From assembly GCA_963788055.1 (NCBI GenBank), contig CAWBFA010000002.1:620001-684000 (forward strand): a DNA stretch of 64,000 nt, given 5' to 3'. Of this stretch, positions 44,723-54,280 are shown in pieces (within the stretch, counting starts at the first letter, position 1; the number at the start of each line of letters is the position of its first letter). The position numbers and the translations under genes were made by a program. The DNA is from JACCTU01 sp963788055 (GTDB lineage: Bacteria; Actinomycetota; Thermoleophilia; Gaiellales; Gaiellaceae). The notes under the pieces were generated by a model. The model did not search any database. It saw only the letters and a list, made by a program, of their open reading frames with translations, and was not told where the DNA came from.

Positions 44723-45594
44723 CACGGCGGCAGCAACGGCGACGTTGACCGCGGCGACGGCCATGCGCATGCCGACACTGAAGCTCAGGATCGCTCCGGT
44801 GCTTCCCTCACCCTGGAGCACGTAGACGAGGAGCCCCTGCTCGGTGCCGATCCCCGCCGGCGCGAGCGGCAGGAGCGTCGAGAGACTCTGCGAGACCTGG
44901 ACGAGCCCGACGTTCTCAGCCGTGACAGACGGGAAGTCCGAAAGCCGCGAGGAACAGGCCCACTGTGGCGAGGCGAAGCGTCCAGTCGACCGCCTGCCAG
45001 AGCACGACGCCGGCGCACGTAGTCGCGTGGAGTTCGAAGGATCGCGACTCCCTGCGCCAGCCTCGCCCAGAGCGAGCGACCGGCTCGTCCCGCCCAGATG
45101 CCGAGCACGAACCCGACCGCGAGCGCAGTGCCGGCGAGCACGACGCCGACCATGGGCTTGTGGAAGACCCACAGCCAGTCGATCGAGGGCAGCCGGGAGA
45201 GCGCGTCGACCCCGGGGAGCGCACCGATCGCGACTGCCCACGCGAGCAGGAGGGAACCCATGAGCGAGTCGAAGACCGTCTCGACGCTGAGCGAGGCAAC
45301 GAGGGTCGGATACGTCGAGGCCGGGATGGCCCGGCGCGCGAGGTACAGCCTGAGAACATCTCCGCCCCGCGCGGGGACCAGGGTGTTCGCCCCGACTCCA
45401 GCGGCGTACGCCGCGAAGACGGGCACCCAGCGGACGTCCTCGTCCGGATACGCGGCGGCCAGGACGTTCCGCCACGCCCTCGACCCGGAACCCGTGCGCC
45501 CGAGGTGCAGGACGAGTGCGAGGGCAAGCGGCAGCCATGACACCGCAGGGAGCTCGTCGAGCAGCGACTCGAAGGCGCGGACGAGGCTGTCCAT
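44600..45594 (-). pseudogene. second flippase-like membrane protein (UPF0104), frameshifted, convergent with the first
   Basis: A homologue of the preceding gene on the other strand. It starts MDSLVRAFESLLDELPAVSW and shares SRAWRNVLAAAYP with its neighbour, then AAYAAGVGANTLVPARGGDVLRLYLARR, TLVASLSVETVFDSLMGSLLLA and WVFHKPMVGVVLAGTALAVGF. Frame changes near 45030 and 44950 lead to VVLWQAVDWTLRLATVGLFLAAFG and then SQSLSTLLPLAPAGIGTEQGLLVYVLQGEGS and SFSVGMRMAVAAVNVAVAAAV. The 3' end is unresolved, and 44600 is an estimate. The conserved PA.GIGTEQG motif corresponds to PGGGGAQQ in the paralogue. Confidence 0.62.
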
Positions 45595-45641
45595 GCGACC
45601 GACGTGCGCCGGCGCCGCGCGGCCGAACGCTGCGGAGCCGG

Positions 45642-46106
45642 TCAGCGTCGGGTGAGCCGCGGTGGGCCGGACCCGACGTCGAGCCCCGCGAGAGCGGCGG
45701 CGAGGTCGAGGGTGGAGAGCACGCCGACCGGGCGCATCGTGTCAGGCTCGACGACGACCAGGTGGCTCGTCCCGTGCTCCTTCATGAGCTGCGCGGCTGA
45801 CTGAAGAGTGTCGCGGCCTGAGACTTCGACGACGGGCTCGGCAGCCGAGCCACCGGCCGTTCGCTCGTCGAGGTCGCCCGCCACGGCCGCGCTGACGAGA
45901 TCGAGGTCGGAGACCACGCGGAGCACGTGCAACCCTTCCTCGTACTCGTCCTCCGAGGATGCACTCAACACGCTGTGGACGTTGTATTGCGCGAGCATTC
46001 GGGCTACGTCCCGGAGCGGTGTCTCCGGTGGGCACGTCAACACGCCTGGGTGCATCGCCGCCGCCACGGAGACGTCCGCGAGCGGGTTTGCGGTCGAAGT
46101 CGTCAT
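45642..46106 (-). CDS. CBS-domain pair protein (Hrp1-like)
   Basis: A 154-residue protein made of two CBS repeats: SVAAAMHPGVLTCPPETPLRDVARML, HSVLSAS, VLRVVSDLDLVSAA, then VEVSGRDTLQSAAQLMKEHGTSHLVVV and PVGVLSTLDLAAALAG. Such stand-alone pairs bind adenine nucleotides. Hrp1 (Rv2626c) is among the most strongly induced DosR-regulon proteins in Mycobacterium tuberculosis. The ATG follows AGAGGAGG. A TGCGG-N5-CCGCA-type site lies 111 bases upstream. Confidence 0.9.
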   Translation of the reverse strand: MTTSTANPLADVSVAAAMHPGVLTCPPETPLRDVARMLAQYNVHSVLSASSEDEYEEGLHVLRVVSDLDLVSAAVAGDLDERTAGGSAAEPVVEVSGRDTLQSAAQLMKEHGTSHLVVVEPDTMRPVGVLSTLDLAAALAGLDVGSGPPRLTRR

Positions 46107-46216
46107 TGTCAGCCTCCTCTGCTCGTGTCTCGACGATTCGGGGGCCGCTCTGCTCGCCGTGGCATCGGAGTGAGCGCTGACCGACGGCGCGGAAAACCAC
46201 TAACTCGGCGCCCGCG

Positions 46217-46231
46217 TACGGGTTTTCCGCA
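46217..46231. promoter_or_regulatory. TGCGG-N5-CCGCA-like dyad upstream of the CBS gene
   Basis: TACGGGTTTTCCGCA; on the other strand TGCGGAAAACCCGTA, matching the nirK and USP sites at 13 of 15 positions. A weaker copy, CGCGGAAAACCACTA, lies at 46188-46202. Both are in the 174-base divergent gap between the CBS gene and the small protein at 46281. Confidence 0.45.
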
Positions 46232-46280
46232 CTCGACGTGCGGCTCGATCCCGATGGCAGTCGGGCGGCCCGGCTCCACC

Positions 46281-46629
46281 ATGCGCGAGATGCGTTCCGA
46301 CATCTATGCAGTGGCCTGGAGCGGCGGCGACACCCGGTTCGTCGGGCATGCACGGCTTCAAACGCAGGCTCTCTGGCTCGAGGGCCGCGACGCCGACGGC
46401 AGCGAGGAGCTGCGGACGATCGGCTACGACGACATCGAGGGTGATAGGCGTGAGCCGGACGAACGGGAGCCGGGGCATCGTCCTCGACGTCGCGGGGGAC
46501 GAACGGATCGTGATCACGAGCCTCGACCGACCCGGCAGCCTCGGAGAGCTCACGGAGCCGGCCACCGAGTCTGACGGATTCCCCGCACCATCGATCCGGC
46601 ACACCGCGGATGCCGTGAACGTGTCCTGA
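46281..46629 (+). pseudogene. small conserved-looking hypothetical protein, frameshifted
   Basis: About 115 residues. The first frame reads MREMRSDIYAVAWSGGDTRF, VGHARLQTQALWLEGRD and ELRTIGYDDIE. The second, from about 46440, reads GVSRTNGSRGIVLDVAGDERIVITSLDRPGSLGELTE and stops at 46629. The beta-rich pattern resembles a small PH-like or OB-like domain. Not recognised further. It lies between the CBS and USP genes. Confidence 0.45.
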
Positions 46630-46666
46630 GGCGATGCTCGGCCGAAACCGAAGCGGAGGAACGATC

Positions 46667-47116
46667 ATGAAGACCATCCTCATTGTCGCGACCCACGGCT
46701 CGGCAGGCGCGCGGGCAGCGGTCGACGAAGGGCTCGATTTCGCGCAGGAGAGGGGTGCGGACGTCCTGTTCGTTGCTCATCCGACAGCCGCCCCGTCCGG
46801 TGTTCGGAGACCCGTACTGGCAGCAGTCTCTGTCGAAAGAACTCGAACGACTCCGACCGGCGTTGAAGGAAGCGGTCGCCGAGGCGGAGTCGCGCGGCAT
46901 CCACGCGGACTACGACCTGCTCGAGGGAGACCCGGCTGAGCGGATCCTCGAGCTCGCCCGCTCGCGCGACGTGGACCTGATCGTGATCGGGTCGCGCGGC
47001 CTCGGGGCCGTTGCCTCGGTGATTCTCGGCAGCGTCTCGAAGCGCGTGTTTCTCACCACGCGGATCGACCGGTTCTTGTCGTGAACGAGCCCGCTGCGGT
47101 CCCGGTCAGGACGTGA
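46667..47116 (+). CDS. universal stress protein, single UspA domain (two frame breaks)
   Basis: About 150 residues. It starts MKTILIVATHGSAGARAAVDEG with AGCGGAGG upstream. After a break near 46800 the frame reads FGDPYWQQSLSKELERLRPALKEAV, AERILELARSRDVDLIVIGSRGLGAVASVILGSVSKRV with the ATP-site glycines. Near the end another slip restores DRPVLVVNEP and a TGA at 47114-47116, which overlaps the GTG of the P-type ATPase. Same family as the tandem USPs elsewhere in the island. Confidence 0.78.
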
Positions 47117-49523
47117 CCGAACAGCCGGCGCGCGGTCTCACCGAGGAGGAGGCCGCGCGCCGACTCGCGACGGTAGCCGTACGCCAGACGACGAGCCGCT
47201 CGTACGCGAGCATCGTCCGCGCCAACGTCTTCACGGTCTTCAACCTGATCCTGCCGTCGCCGGCGTTGCGACGCTGGTGTTCGGCGACTGGCGGGACGCG
47301 CTCTTCCTGGGCGTGCTGGTCTCGAACTCGGCGATCGGGATCACGCAGGAGGTGCGCGCCAAGCGCGCGCTCGACCGCCTCGCGGCGCTCGTCGCGCCGA
47401 CCGCGACCGTCGTGCGTGACGGACGCGCGCGGAAGGTGCCGTCGACGAGGTGGTGGCGGCGACCTCGTGCGGCTCCAGCCGGGGGATCAGGTCGTCGCCG
47501 ACGGCAGGCTCGAGTGCGGCCGAGGCGTCTGACGCTCGACGAGTCGATCCTCACCGGCGAGTCCGAGCCGGTGCCCGCGGCGGGCGAAGAGGTGCGCTCG
47601 GGCTCGTTCGCCGTCGAGGGCGCGGGCAAATACGGGTCACGGCGGTCGGGCACGAGAGCTATGCGCGAGCGCATCGCCGGCGAGGCGCGCGCGTTCCGCC
47701 ATCCGCGCTCGCCGCTCGAGCGCGCGCTCAACCGGCTGCTCCTGACGCTCGTCGCGGTAATGGTGCCGCTCGGCGTCCTGCTGGGCGCCGCGCTCTGGGA
47801 ACGGCGGACGCCGCTCGACGAGGCCGTGCCGACGACCGTCGCGGCCGTCGTCAGGCTCGTGCCCGAAGGGCTGATCCTGCTCGCGAGCCTGACCTACGCC
47901 GTCGCCGCACTGCGGATGGCGCGGCGCGGGCGCGCTCGTGCAGCAGCTGAACGCCATGGAGTCGCTCGCGTCGGTCGACCTCGTCTGCCTCGACAAGACG
48001 GGAACGCTGACGGACGCGAGCCTGCGCGTCTCGAGCTCGTTCCGGCCCGGGCGTCGACCGAGGACGAGCTCCGACCCGCGTCGCCGCGTGCGCGGCGGTC
48101 CGCAGACGAAACCGACTCGAGGCCATCGCGGAACGGCTTCCCGGCGCGGCCCGGAGGGCCGAGCGCGCTCGTGCCGTTCTCGTCGCGGCGGCGATTCGGC
48201 GCGGTGCGCGGCGAGCGGGACTCGGACTCGTCGCTCGGCGCGCCCGAGCTCTTCGAGCTCGGCGACGCTCGCGCGAGCGGGCCGACGCGAGGCCGGAGAC
48301 GGGCGGCGCGTCGTCGCCTTCGGGACCATCCCGTCGCACTCGGCGTGATCGCGCTCGAGCGCGCACCCCCGGCGTCGCGCCGCTCGGGCTCGTCCGTCAT
48401 CGCCGAGCGGCTCCGTCCCGAGGCGCGCGCGACGGTCGAGTACTTCCGCCGCCAGGGCGTCGAGCTGAAGATGCTCTCCGGCGACCGGCCGGAAACCGTC
48501 GCCGCGATCGCGCGCGACGTCGGCATCCCGGCGGGGCGAGCCGGTCGACGGCGAGAGCTGCCGGAGGACCGCCGAGCTCGCCGGCGCTCCTGAGCGGCGA
48601 CTGTGATCGGGCGCATTTCCCCGAGGGCAAGCGGCGGGTCGTCGAGGCGCTCCGCGCCGGGGGCCACTACGTGGCGATGGTCGGCGACGGGGTCAACGAC
48701 GTGCCGGCGCTGAAGGCGGCCCGGCTCGCGATCGCCCAGGGCGACGGGCACGCAGATGGCCAAGAGCGTCGCCGACCTCGTGCTCGTCCGGGGCGAATTC
48801 GCGGCCGTGCCGGCGATGGTGCGGGAAGGCCGGCAGATCCTGCGCAACCTCCAGCGGGTCCCGAAGCTGTTCGTGACGAAGTCGGCGTTCGCTTCCTTCC
48901 TGATCCTCTCGATCGGCCTGACGGCGACGGCGTACCCGCTGCTGCCGCGGCATCTCACGCTCGCCGCGGCGCTCACGATCGGCGATCCCCGCCTTCTTCC
49001 TTGCGCTGGCGCCCAGCTCGGGGCAGTTCCGGGCCGACGGTTCCTCCGCGAGGTGGCTCGTTCTCCGTGCCCGCGGCACGCGCCGGCCTCGGCGTGCGTC
49101 TCGAGCTACCTCTTCGCCTGACGTCCTCGACCTGCCGCTGGTCGAGGCGCGGACCGTGGCGACCACCGTGCTGATCGCGGTCGGCCTCTACCTATCGTCG
49201 TGCTCGAGGCCTGGGGTCATCGGCGAGCCCCGGCGGGCTCTGCGTCGGCGCTCGCCGCCTGCTATGCGCTCGTGCTCTGGTCCTGGTCGCGCGGAGTTCT
49301 TCGCCCTGGCGGCGCCGACGCCTCGATCCTCGCGACCGCCCTGGCAGGCGCCGCTCTTGCCGTCGGAGGTCTCGCGATCACGTCCGAGGCGTTCCTTCCG
49401 GGCCTGCTCGGCAGTTCCACGGACGATTCTTCGGCAGTTCCGCCGATGCCAAGTGACGGTCGCCGGCATGACGCTTCCTGCAGACGAAAGGAGAGCCATG
49501 ACAGCGACGCTCGAAACGATTGA
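47113..49523 (+). pseudogene. CtpE-like cation-transporting P-type ATPase, many frameshifts
   Basis: A P-type ATPase of about 800 residues broken by at least eight frame changes. Order of pieces: GLTEEEAARRLA, SIVRANVFTVFN, FGDWRDALFLGVLVSNSAIGITQEVRAKRALDRLA, the actuator motif TLDESILTGESEPVPA, VRLVPEGLILLASLTYAVAALRMARRG, the phosphorylation site CLDKTGTLTD (Asp codon at 47992), EYFRRQGVELKMLSGDRPETV, the hinge MVGDGVNDVPALKAARLAI, then C-terminal membrane segments to about 49420. This layout fits CtpE of mycobacteria, a proposed Ca2+ transporter. The GTG start overlaps the USP stop. The end is approximate. A partial second copy of the C-terminus lies at 55363-55475. Confidence 0.75.
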
Positions 49524-49731
49524 TCGCCGGCGGGCCGCACCGGCCGACCTCGAGGCATTCGCGCAGCTCGTGCACGCCCTGTCTCCGACGGTCGGAGACG
49601 TCCAGGTCGCATGCAACGACGTGCGCGACGAGGACGCCGAACTCGTGATCGAGCTTGAGGTACGCCTGCCACTGGAGAAGCCGGCGGAGTACCACATCCC
49701 CGAATTCCACGCAGACGTGACCGGCTGCTGA
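49498..49731 (+). CDS. small soluble protein, 77 residues
   Basis: The ATG at 49498 is preceded by GAAAGGAG. The sequence MTATLETIDRRRAAPADLEAF is followed by AQLVHALSPTVGDVQVACND and an acidic half ELVIELEVRLPLEKPAEYHIPEF. One cysteine is internal and one is at the C-terminus. No family recognised. It belongs to a row of short genes with strong ribosome sites between the P-type ATPase and the cpgS-like gene. Confidence 0.6.
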   Translation: MTATLETIDRRRAAPADLEAFAQLVHALSPTVGDVQVACNDVRDEDAELVIELEVRLPLEKPAEYHIPEFHADVTGC

Positions 49732-49749
49732 TCGAAGGAGGAAGCGCAA

Positions 49750-49955
49750 TTGTCGGCAGCCACGCCAACAGCCACGCCAACACCGACCGGCAATGGCCCC
49801 GCACGCCGCAAGCCCAAGCGTCGAATGACGACGGCGCTGTGGATGAACGGCGCGCCAGGCGCGCACCGCAGCACGAGTTGCCGACCCCGGACGTCTTCGA
49901 CCATATCGAGCGGGAGCCCGACCGTATCTGTCAGCTCCCGGCAGGGATCAAGTGA
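49750..49955 (+). CDS. small protein with proline/threonine-rich start (one frame break)
   Basis: A TTG start at 49750 follows GAAGGAGG. The start reads SAATPTATPTPTGNGPARRKPKRRMTTALW in pieces. After a break near 49860 another frame gives HELPTPDVFDHIEREPDRICQLPAGIK and a TGA at 49953-49955. About 68 residues. No family recognised. It ends 11 bases before the cpgS-like ATG and is likely co-transcribed with it. Confidence 0.5.
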
Positions 49956-49966
49956 GAGGAGTGGCA

Positions 49967-51287
49967 ATGCGCAAGGTCATCATCATGGGCGCGGGCGGGC
50001 GGGACTTCCACGACTTCAACGTGTCTTCCGGGACAACCCGGACGAAGTGGTCGCGTTCACCGCGGCCCAGATTCCCGGGATCGACGACCGGCGCTACCCG
50101 CGCGTCGCTCGCCGGCCCGCTCTACCCAAAAGGCATCCCGATCCTTCCCGAGGCGGAGCTGCCGTCGCCGTCGATCGCGCGAGGTCGATGAGGTCGTCTT
50201 CGCCTACAGCGACCTCTCCCACGAGCACGTGATGCACAAGGCCTCCCGGCCCTCGCCGCCGGCGCCGACTTCACGCTGCTGGGCCCCAAGGCGACGATGC
50301 TCAGAGCAAGCCGGTCGTCGCCGTCGGCGCGGTTCGGACGGGCGCGGGCAAGAGCCAGACCAGCCGCCGTCGGGCAGTGTGCTCCAGGCGGGGTTCAAGG
50401 TCGCGCTCATCCGCCACCCGATGCCGTACGGCGACCTCCGGCATGGGCGTCCAGCGATTCGCCACCATGAGGACCTGGACCGACCCACCGACGATCGAGG
50501 AGCGCGAGGAGTACGAACGCCCTTCGAGCGCGGGATGATCGTCTACGCCGGCGTCGACTATCGCGAGATCCTCGGCAGCGCCGAGGAGGAGGCCGACGTC
50601 ATCGTCTGGGACGGCGGCAACAACGACTTCCCCTTCTTCCGCCCGGACCTCTTCGTCGTCGTGGTCGACCCACTCCGGCCGGGGCATGAGCTCCGCTACC
50701 ACCCCGGCGAGACGAACCTTCGCCTGGCCGACGTCGTCGTCGTCAACAAGGTGGACTCGGCCACGCCGGAGCAGGTGGACAGCGTGATCGACGCGGTGCG
50801 GCTCGTCAACCCGGACGCTCGGCTCGTCACCGCAGCGTCACCCGTGACGCTCGGACACGGCTCGCCGCTGTACGGGAAGCGTGTCCTCATCGTCGAGGAC
50901 GGCCCGACGATCACGCACGGTGAGATGGAGTTCGGGGCCGGCAAGGTCGCAGCCCTCGAGGGCGGCGCTTCGGTGATCGTCGATCCGCGAGCGTACGCCG
51001 TCGGCTCCATCGCGGAGCTTTACAGGGAGTTCCCGCACATCGGGAGCGTCCTGCCCGCGATGGGCTACAGCGACGAGCAGCTCCACGAGCTCGAGGAGAC
51101 GATCAACGCGACGCCGTGCGACGTCGTCGTCACGGGAACGCCGATCGACCTCGCGCGGCTCGTTCGGGCGGATCACCCGATCCGGCACGCGACGTACGAG
51201 CTCCAGGAGATCGGTCACCCGACCCTGGAAGACGTGCTCGAGCCGATGATCGGGCTCGTCCGGTCGACCGTGCTGGCACCAGCCTGA
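49967..51287 (+). CDS. cpgS: cyclic 2,3-diphosphoglycerate synthetase-like GTPase (frame breaks in first third)
   Basis: About 440 residues. The ATG follows GAGAGGAG. The start MRKVIIMGAGGRDFHDFNV is the family hallmark, followed in other frames by FRDNPDEVVAFTAAQIPGIDDRRYP and LYPKGIPILPEAELP, then the P-loop VGAVRTGAGKSQT. From about 50460 a single frame carries MIVYAGVDYREIL, VIVWDGGNNDFPFF, VVNKVDSATPEQVD and the C-terminus to the TGA at 51287. Cyclic 2,3-DPG synthetase makes an intramolecular pyrophosphate from 2,3-diphosphoglycerate, known as a compatible solute and phosphate store in thermophilic methanogens. The true product in bacteria is uncertain. At least three indels lie before 50460. 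Confidence 0.78.
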
Positions 51288-51309
51288 CCAGAGATGGAGG
51301 TGACCTGAG

Positions 51310-51798
51310 ATGACAACAGAAGATCGGCTCGAGAAGGTCGGACGCGTGACGGTGCCCGTGAAGGTGCTGGCGCTGCTCGCCTTCCTCGGCACTTTGCTCC
51401 TCGACTGGCAGCGCGTCTCCGTCGAGGTGGCCGGGGCCGTCCACATCGAGGAGACGACGATCGGCTGGAACGGCTGGGGCTTCGCCGCCGGCGTCTTCGC
51501 GGTGCTGCTGCTCGTGCTGATGTTCGGCGAGGTCCGCCGGGGACAGCCAACGGCGAGCTACGTTTTCACCGCCGGCGTGCTGCCGCTGGCGCTTGTGATC
51601 GCCACCGCACTGGCCGTCTTCACGGGCGAGGCAAACGTGAGCGTCGCGGGCACGGTCGTCGTGGTCGATACGACGCTCTGGGCCGCATGGCTCGGACTCG
51701 CGCTCGCCATGCTCACGGCGGCGGCGTACGCCGTCGAGCTGGTCGCGCAGCTCCCAGAGCGAGGCGCACACGGCCTCGTCCCGCCGACGCATGCGTAA
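51310..51798 (+). CDS. four-helix membrane protein, paralogue of 22784-23266
   Basis: 162 residues with four hydrophobic segments. The shared block LLDWQRVSVEVAG ... TTIGWNGWGF corresponds to FLDWHRTSVDVAG ... ETIGLSGWGW in the first copy. Both also carry a VVDTTLWAAWLGLALAM / GTTLWPAWVALALSY block before the last helix. The ATG follows GGAGGTGACCTGAG. A terminator follows at 51805. Function unknown; the conserved W-x-R, W-G-W and TTLW motifs are the features to test. Confidence 0.7.
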   Translation: MTTEDRLEKVGRVTVPVKVLALLAFLGTLLLDWQRVSVEVAGAVHIEETTIGWNGWGFAAGVFAVLLLVLMFGEVRRGQPTASYVFTAGVLPLALVIATALAVFTGEANVSVAGTVVVVDTTLWAAWLGLALAMLTAAAYAVELVAQLPERGAHGLVPPTHA

Positions 51799-51804
51799 CG
51801 CACC

Positions 51805-51834
51805 AAGGGGGCGCCGCGCGAGCGGTGCCCCCTT
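51805..51834. terminator. bidirectional terminator hairpin
   Basis: A 13-pair stem (one G-T pair) AAGGGGGCGCCGC / GCGGTGCCCCCTT with a GCGA tetraloop, seven bases after the membrane-protein stop. The A-run on one side and T-run on the other let it work for the convergent dehydrogenase remnant as well. Confidence 0.8.
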
Positions 51835-51853
51835 CCGACGACGGAGCGGATAG

Positions 51854-52099
51854 CTACGGCACGCCGACCGGCCTACCGGTGCCGAACCGCTAGCCACCTT
51901 CGACGACTGAGCCGACGATCTCGTGCCCGAGGACGAGCGAGAGCTTCGGGTTAGGGAGCTCGCCGTCGCGCACGTGCAGGTCGGTCCGGCAGACGCCGTG
52001 TACGCGTTGCACGTGGAGCCGCAGCTGCCCGGGAGCGAGCTCGGGCCTCGCTGCCGCTCTGCCAGCGCCGACTCGGGCGCCGGCACGACCAGCGCGCAC
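51854..52099 (-). pseudogene. zinc alcohol dehydrogenase, N-terminal remnant
   Basis: About 80 codons of a medium-chain alcohol dehydrogenase: ALVVPAPESALAERQ (shifted frame), PELAPGQLRLHVQ, GVCRTDLHVRDGELP with the catalytic cysteine, LSLVLGHEIVG, then in another frame RFGTGRPVGVP and a stop at 51854. The remaining 250 or more residues are missing, and the bidirectional terminator follows directly. The GTG at 52099 is two bases after the DUF779 gene, so this was the third gene of an aldehyde dehydrogenase-DUF779-alcohol dehydrogenase unit. Real truncation, or a deletion in assembly. Confidence 0.7.
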
Positions 52100-52101
52100 G
52101 G

Positions 52102-52436
52102 TCAGCGAGGCTCGCAGACCGTCGAGCGGACGACGAAGTGCAAACCCTCGAGCCCCTCGAGCGAGAACCCTCCGAAGCGCCGGGCGAGACGTCGAGGAGG
52201 AAACGCGGCCGGTTCCAGCGCTCGAACTGCTCGGTGTCGATGTAGAACGCCGCGCCGCCGACCTCGCCGAGCCAAAGGTCGTTGGGCCCCAGCTCGAGCT
52301 CTCCGTCGACGAGGCAGAGCGGGGAGCTGCCGTCGCAGCAGCCCCCCGACTGGAACAGGATCAGCTTGCCGTGCTTGGCCCTGAGGCGCCCGATCGCCGC
52401 GAGCGCGGCGTCGGTGGCGACGACCTGGTCGGCCAT
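52102..52436 (-). CDS. DUF779 protein associated with acetaldehyde dehydrogenase (one frame break)
   Basis: About 112 residues. It starts MADQVVATDAALAAIGRLRAKHG, then the family signature LILFQSGGCCDGSSPLC and GEVGGAAFYIDTEQFERW, LDVSPG. After a missing base near 52178 the other frame gives GGFSLEGLEGLHFVVRSTVCEPR and a TGA at 52102. DUF779 genes commonly follow acetaldehyde dehydrogenase genes; the adjacent cysteines may bind metal. The ATG follows AGGAGGC. It lies 13 bases after the aldehyde dehydrogenase stop. Confidence 0.83.
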
Positions 52437-52449
52437 TGTTCCGTGCCTC

Positions 52450-53990
52450 CTAGAAGAACCCGAGCGGCTTCGGGTCATAGCTGACGAGCAGGCACTTCGT
52501 CTGCGTGTAGTGGTCGAGCATCATCTTGTGGTTCTCTCGTCCGACGCCCGAGACCTTGTAGCCGCCGAAGGCCGCGTGCGCGGGATAGAGGTGGTAGCAG
52601 TTCGTCCAGACACGGCCCGCCTTGATCCCACGGCCCATGCGGAACGCCTTGCTCGTGTCGCGCGTCCAGACGCCGGCGCCGAGGCCGTACATCGTGTCGT
52701 TTGCGATCTCGAGCGCCTCCTGCTCGTTCTGAACGTCGTCACCGCGAGCACGGGGCCGAAGATCTCCTCCTGGAAGATCCTCATCTTGTTGTGGCCCTTG
52801 AACACGGTCGGCTCGAAGTAGTAGCCGCCGTCCAACTCGCCCTCGAGGACGTTCCGCTTGCCGCCGATCAGCAGCTCGGCGCCCTCTTCGAGGCCGATCT
52901 TCACGTAGCTCTCGATCTTCTCGAGCTGCGCCGCGGAGACCTGCGCACCGATCTGCGTCTCCGGATCGAGCGGGTTGCCCTGCTTGATCGCGGCGATGCG
53001 TGCGAGGCATCGCTCCATGAACGGCTCGAAGATCGACTCCTCGATCAACGCCCGCGACGGACACGTGCAGACCTCGCCCTTGTTGAAGGCGTAGAGCACG
53101 AGCCCTTCGACCGCCTTGTCGAGGAAGTCGTCGTCCTCGGCCATCACGTCGGCGAAGAAGATGTTCGGCGACTTGCCGCCGAGCTCCGTCGTCGACGGGA
53201 TGATGTTCTGCGCGGCGTACTGCATGATCAGCCGTCCGGTCACGGTCTCGCCGGTGAACGCGATCTTCGCGATCCGTTTGTTCGTTGCGAGCGCCTTGCC
53301 GATCTCGGCACCCGGCCCGTTGACGACGTTGATCACGCCCGGCGGGACGATCTCCTCGATCAACTCGGCGAACTTGAGGATCGACCACGGGGTCGGGCTG
53401 GCCGGCTTGAGGACGATGCAGTTCCCGGCCGCGAGCGCCGGTGCGAGCTTCCACGCCGCCATCAGCAGCGGGAAGTTGAACGGGATGATCTGACCGACGA
53501 CGCCGAGCGGCTCACGGAAGTGGTACGCGACCGTGCTCTTGTCGACCTCTGAGATCACGCCCTCCTCGGCCCGGATGACCGAGGCGAAGTACCGGAAGTG
53601 GTCGACCGCGAGCGGGATGTCCGCCGCGAGCGTCTCGCGGACGGGCTTTCCGTTCTCCCAGCTCTCGGCGACGGCGAGCATTTCGAGGTTCTCCTCCATC
53701 ACGTCGGCGATCCGGTTGAGCACGCGTGACCGCTCGGTCGTCGACGTCTCTCCCCACGCCTCCTTTGCTGCGTGGGCGGCATCGAGTGCGAGCTCGATGT
53801 CCTCCGGTGTCGAAAGCGGCACCTCGGTGAACGGCCGGCCCGTTACGGGGCTCAGGTTCTCCGCGTAGTTGCCGCCGATCGGCGCGACCCAGAAACCGCC
53901 GATGAAGTTCTCGTAGCGGGGCTTCAGCTCCACCGGGCTATCCAGCTGCCCGGGGGCGGTGTAGAGCGCCGCTCGCTCGAGAGTTGCCAT
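52450..53990 (-). CDS. NAD-dependent aldehyde (acetaldehyde) dehydrogenase (one frameshift)
   Basis: About 513 residues. Marks: IPFNFPLLMAAWKLAPALAAGN, LKPASPTPWSILKF, FTGETVTGRLI, the glutamate motif TTELGGKSPNIFF, the catalytic cysteine in NKGEVCTCPSRAL, and QEEIFGPVLAVTTF. Near 52735 one base is missing; the next frame continues NEQEALEIANDTMYGLGAGVWTRD, GRVWTNCYH and AAFGGYKVSGVGRENH to the TAG at 52450. Its sequence type (ExaC/AldA-like) and the DUF779 and ADH partners indicate ethanol/acetaldehyde oxidation to acetate. The ATG follows AAAGGAG. Confidence 0.9.
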
Positions 53991-54090
53991 GGCATCTCCT
54001 TTCGAAGCGACTCGACCGCACGGATTGCGGCCGGCAGTTGAGCATCACGGTCCGTGCGGATCGGAGCATCGGGTGATCCGCTGACAGGCA

Positions 54091-54105
54091 TGCGGACAGC
54101 CCGCA
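54091..54105. promoter_or_regulatory. TGCGG-N5-CCGCA dyad upstream of aldehyde dehydrogenase
   Basis: TGCGGACAGCCCGCA, with perfect five-base arms. It lies in the 290-base gap 53991-54280, about 100 bases before the aldehyde dehydrogenase start. A weaker copy (ATCGG-N5-CCGCT) is 23 bases away at 54068-54082. No gene was found in this gap. Confidence 0.5.
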
Positions 54106-54280
54106 GGTTTACGACCCGCTTGCGGTGCAGACTCGGGGAGTCGTCTGAGCGAGGCTTCGACCTTTCCCCGTGTGGCTTCCGCGGAAGGCTCAGGCGACGC
54201 TCGCGGGATCCTGTTGAGTCCCGCGCGCTCGCGGCGGCCTGACGCCGCGCCCCACGCGGCCGACGCCGCTGTGCGCGTCG

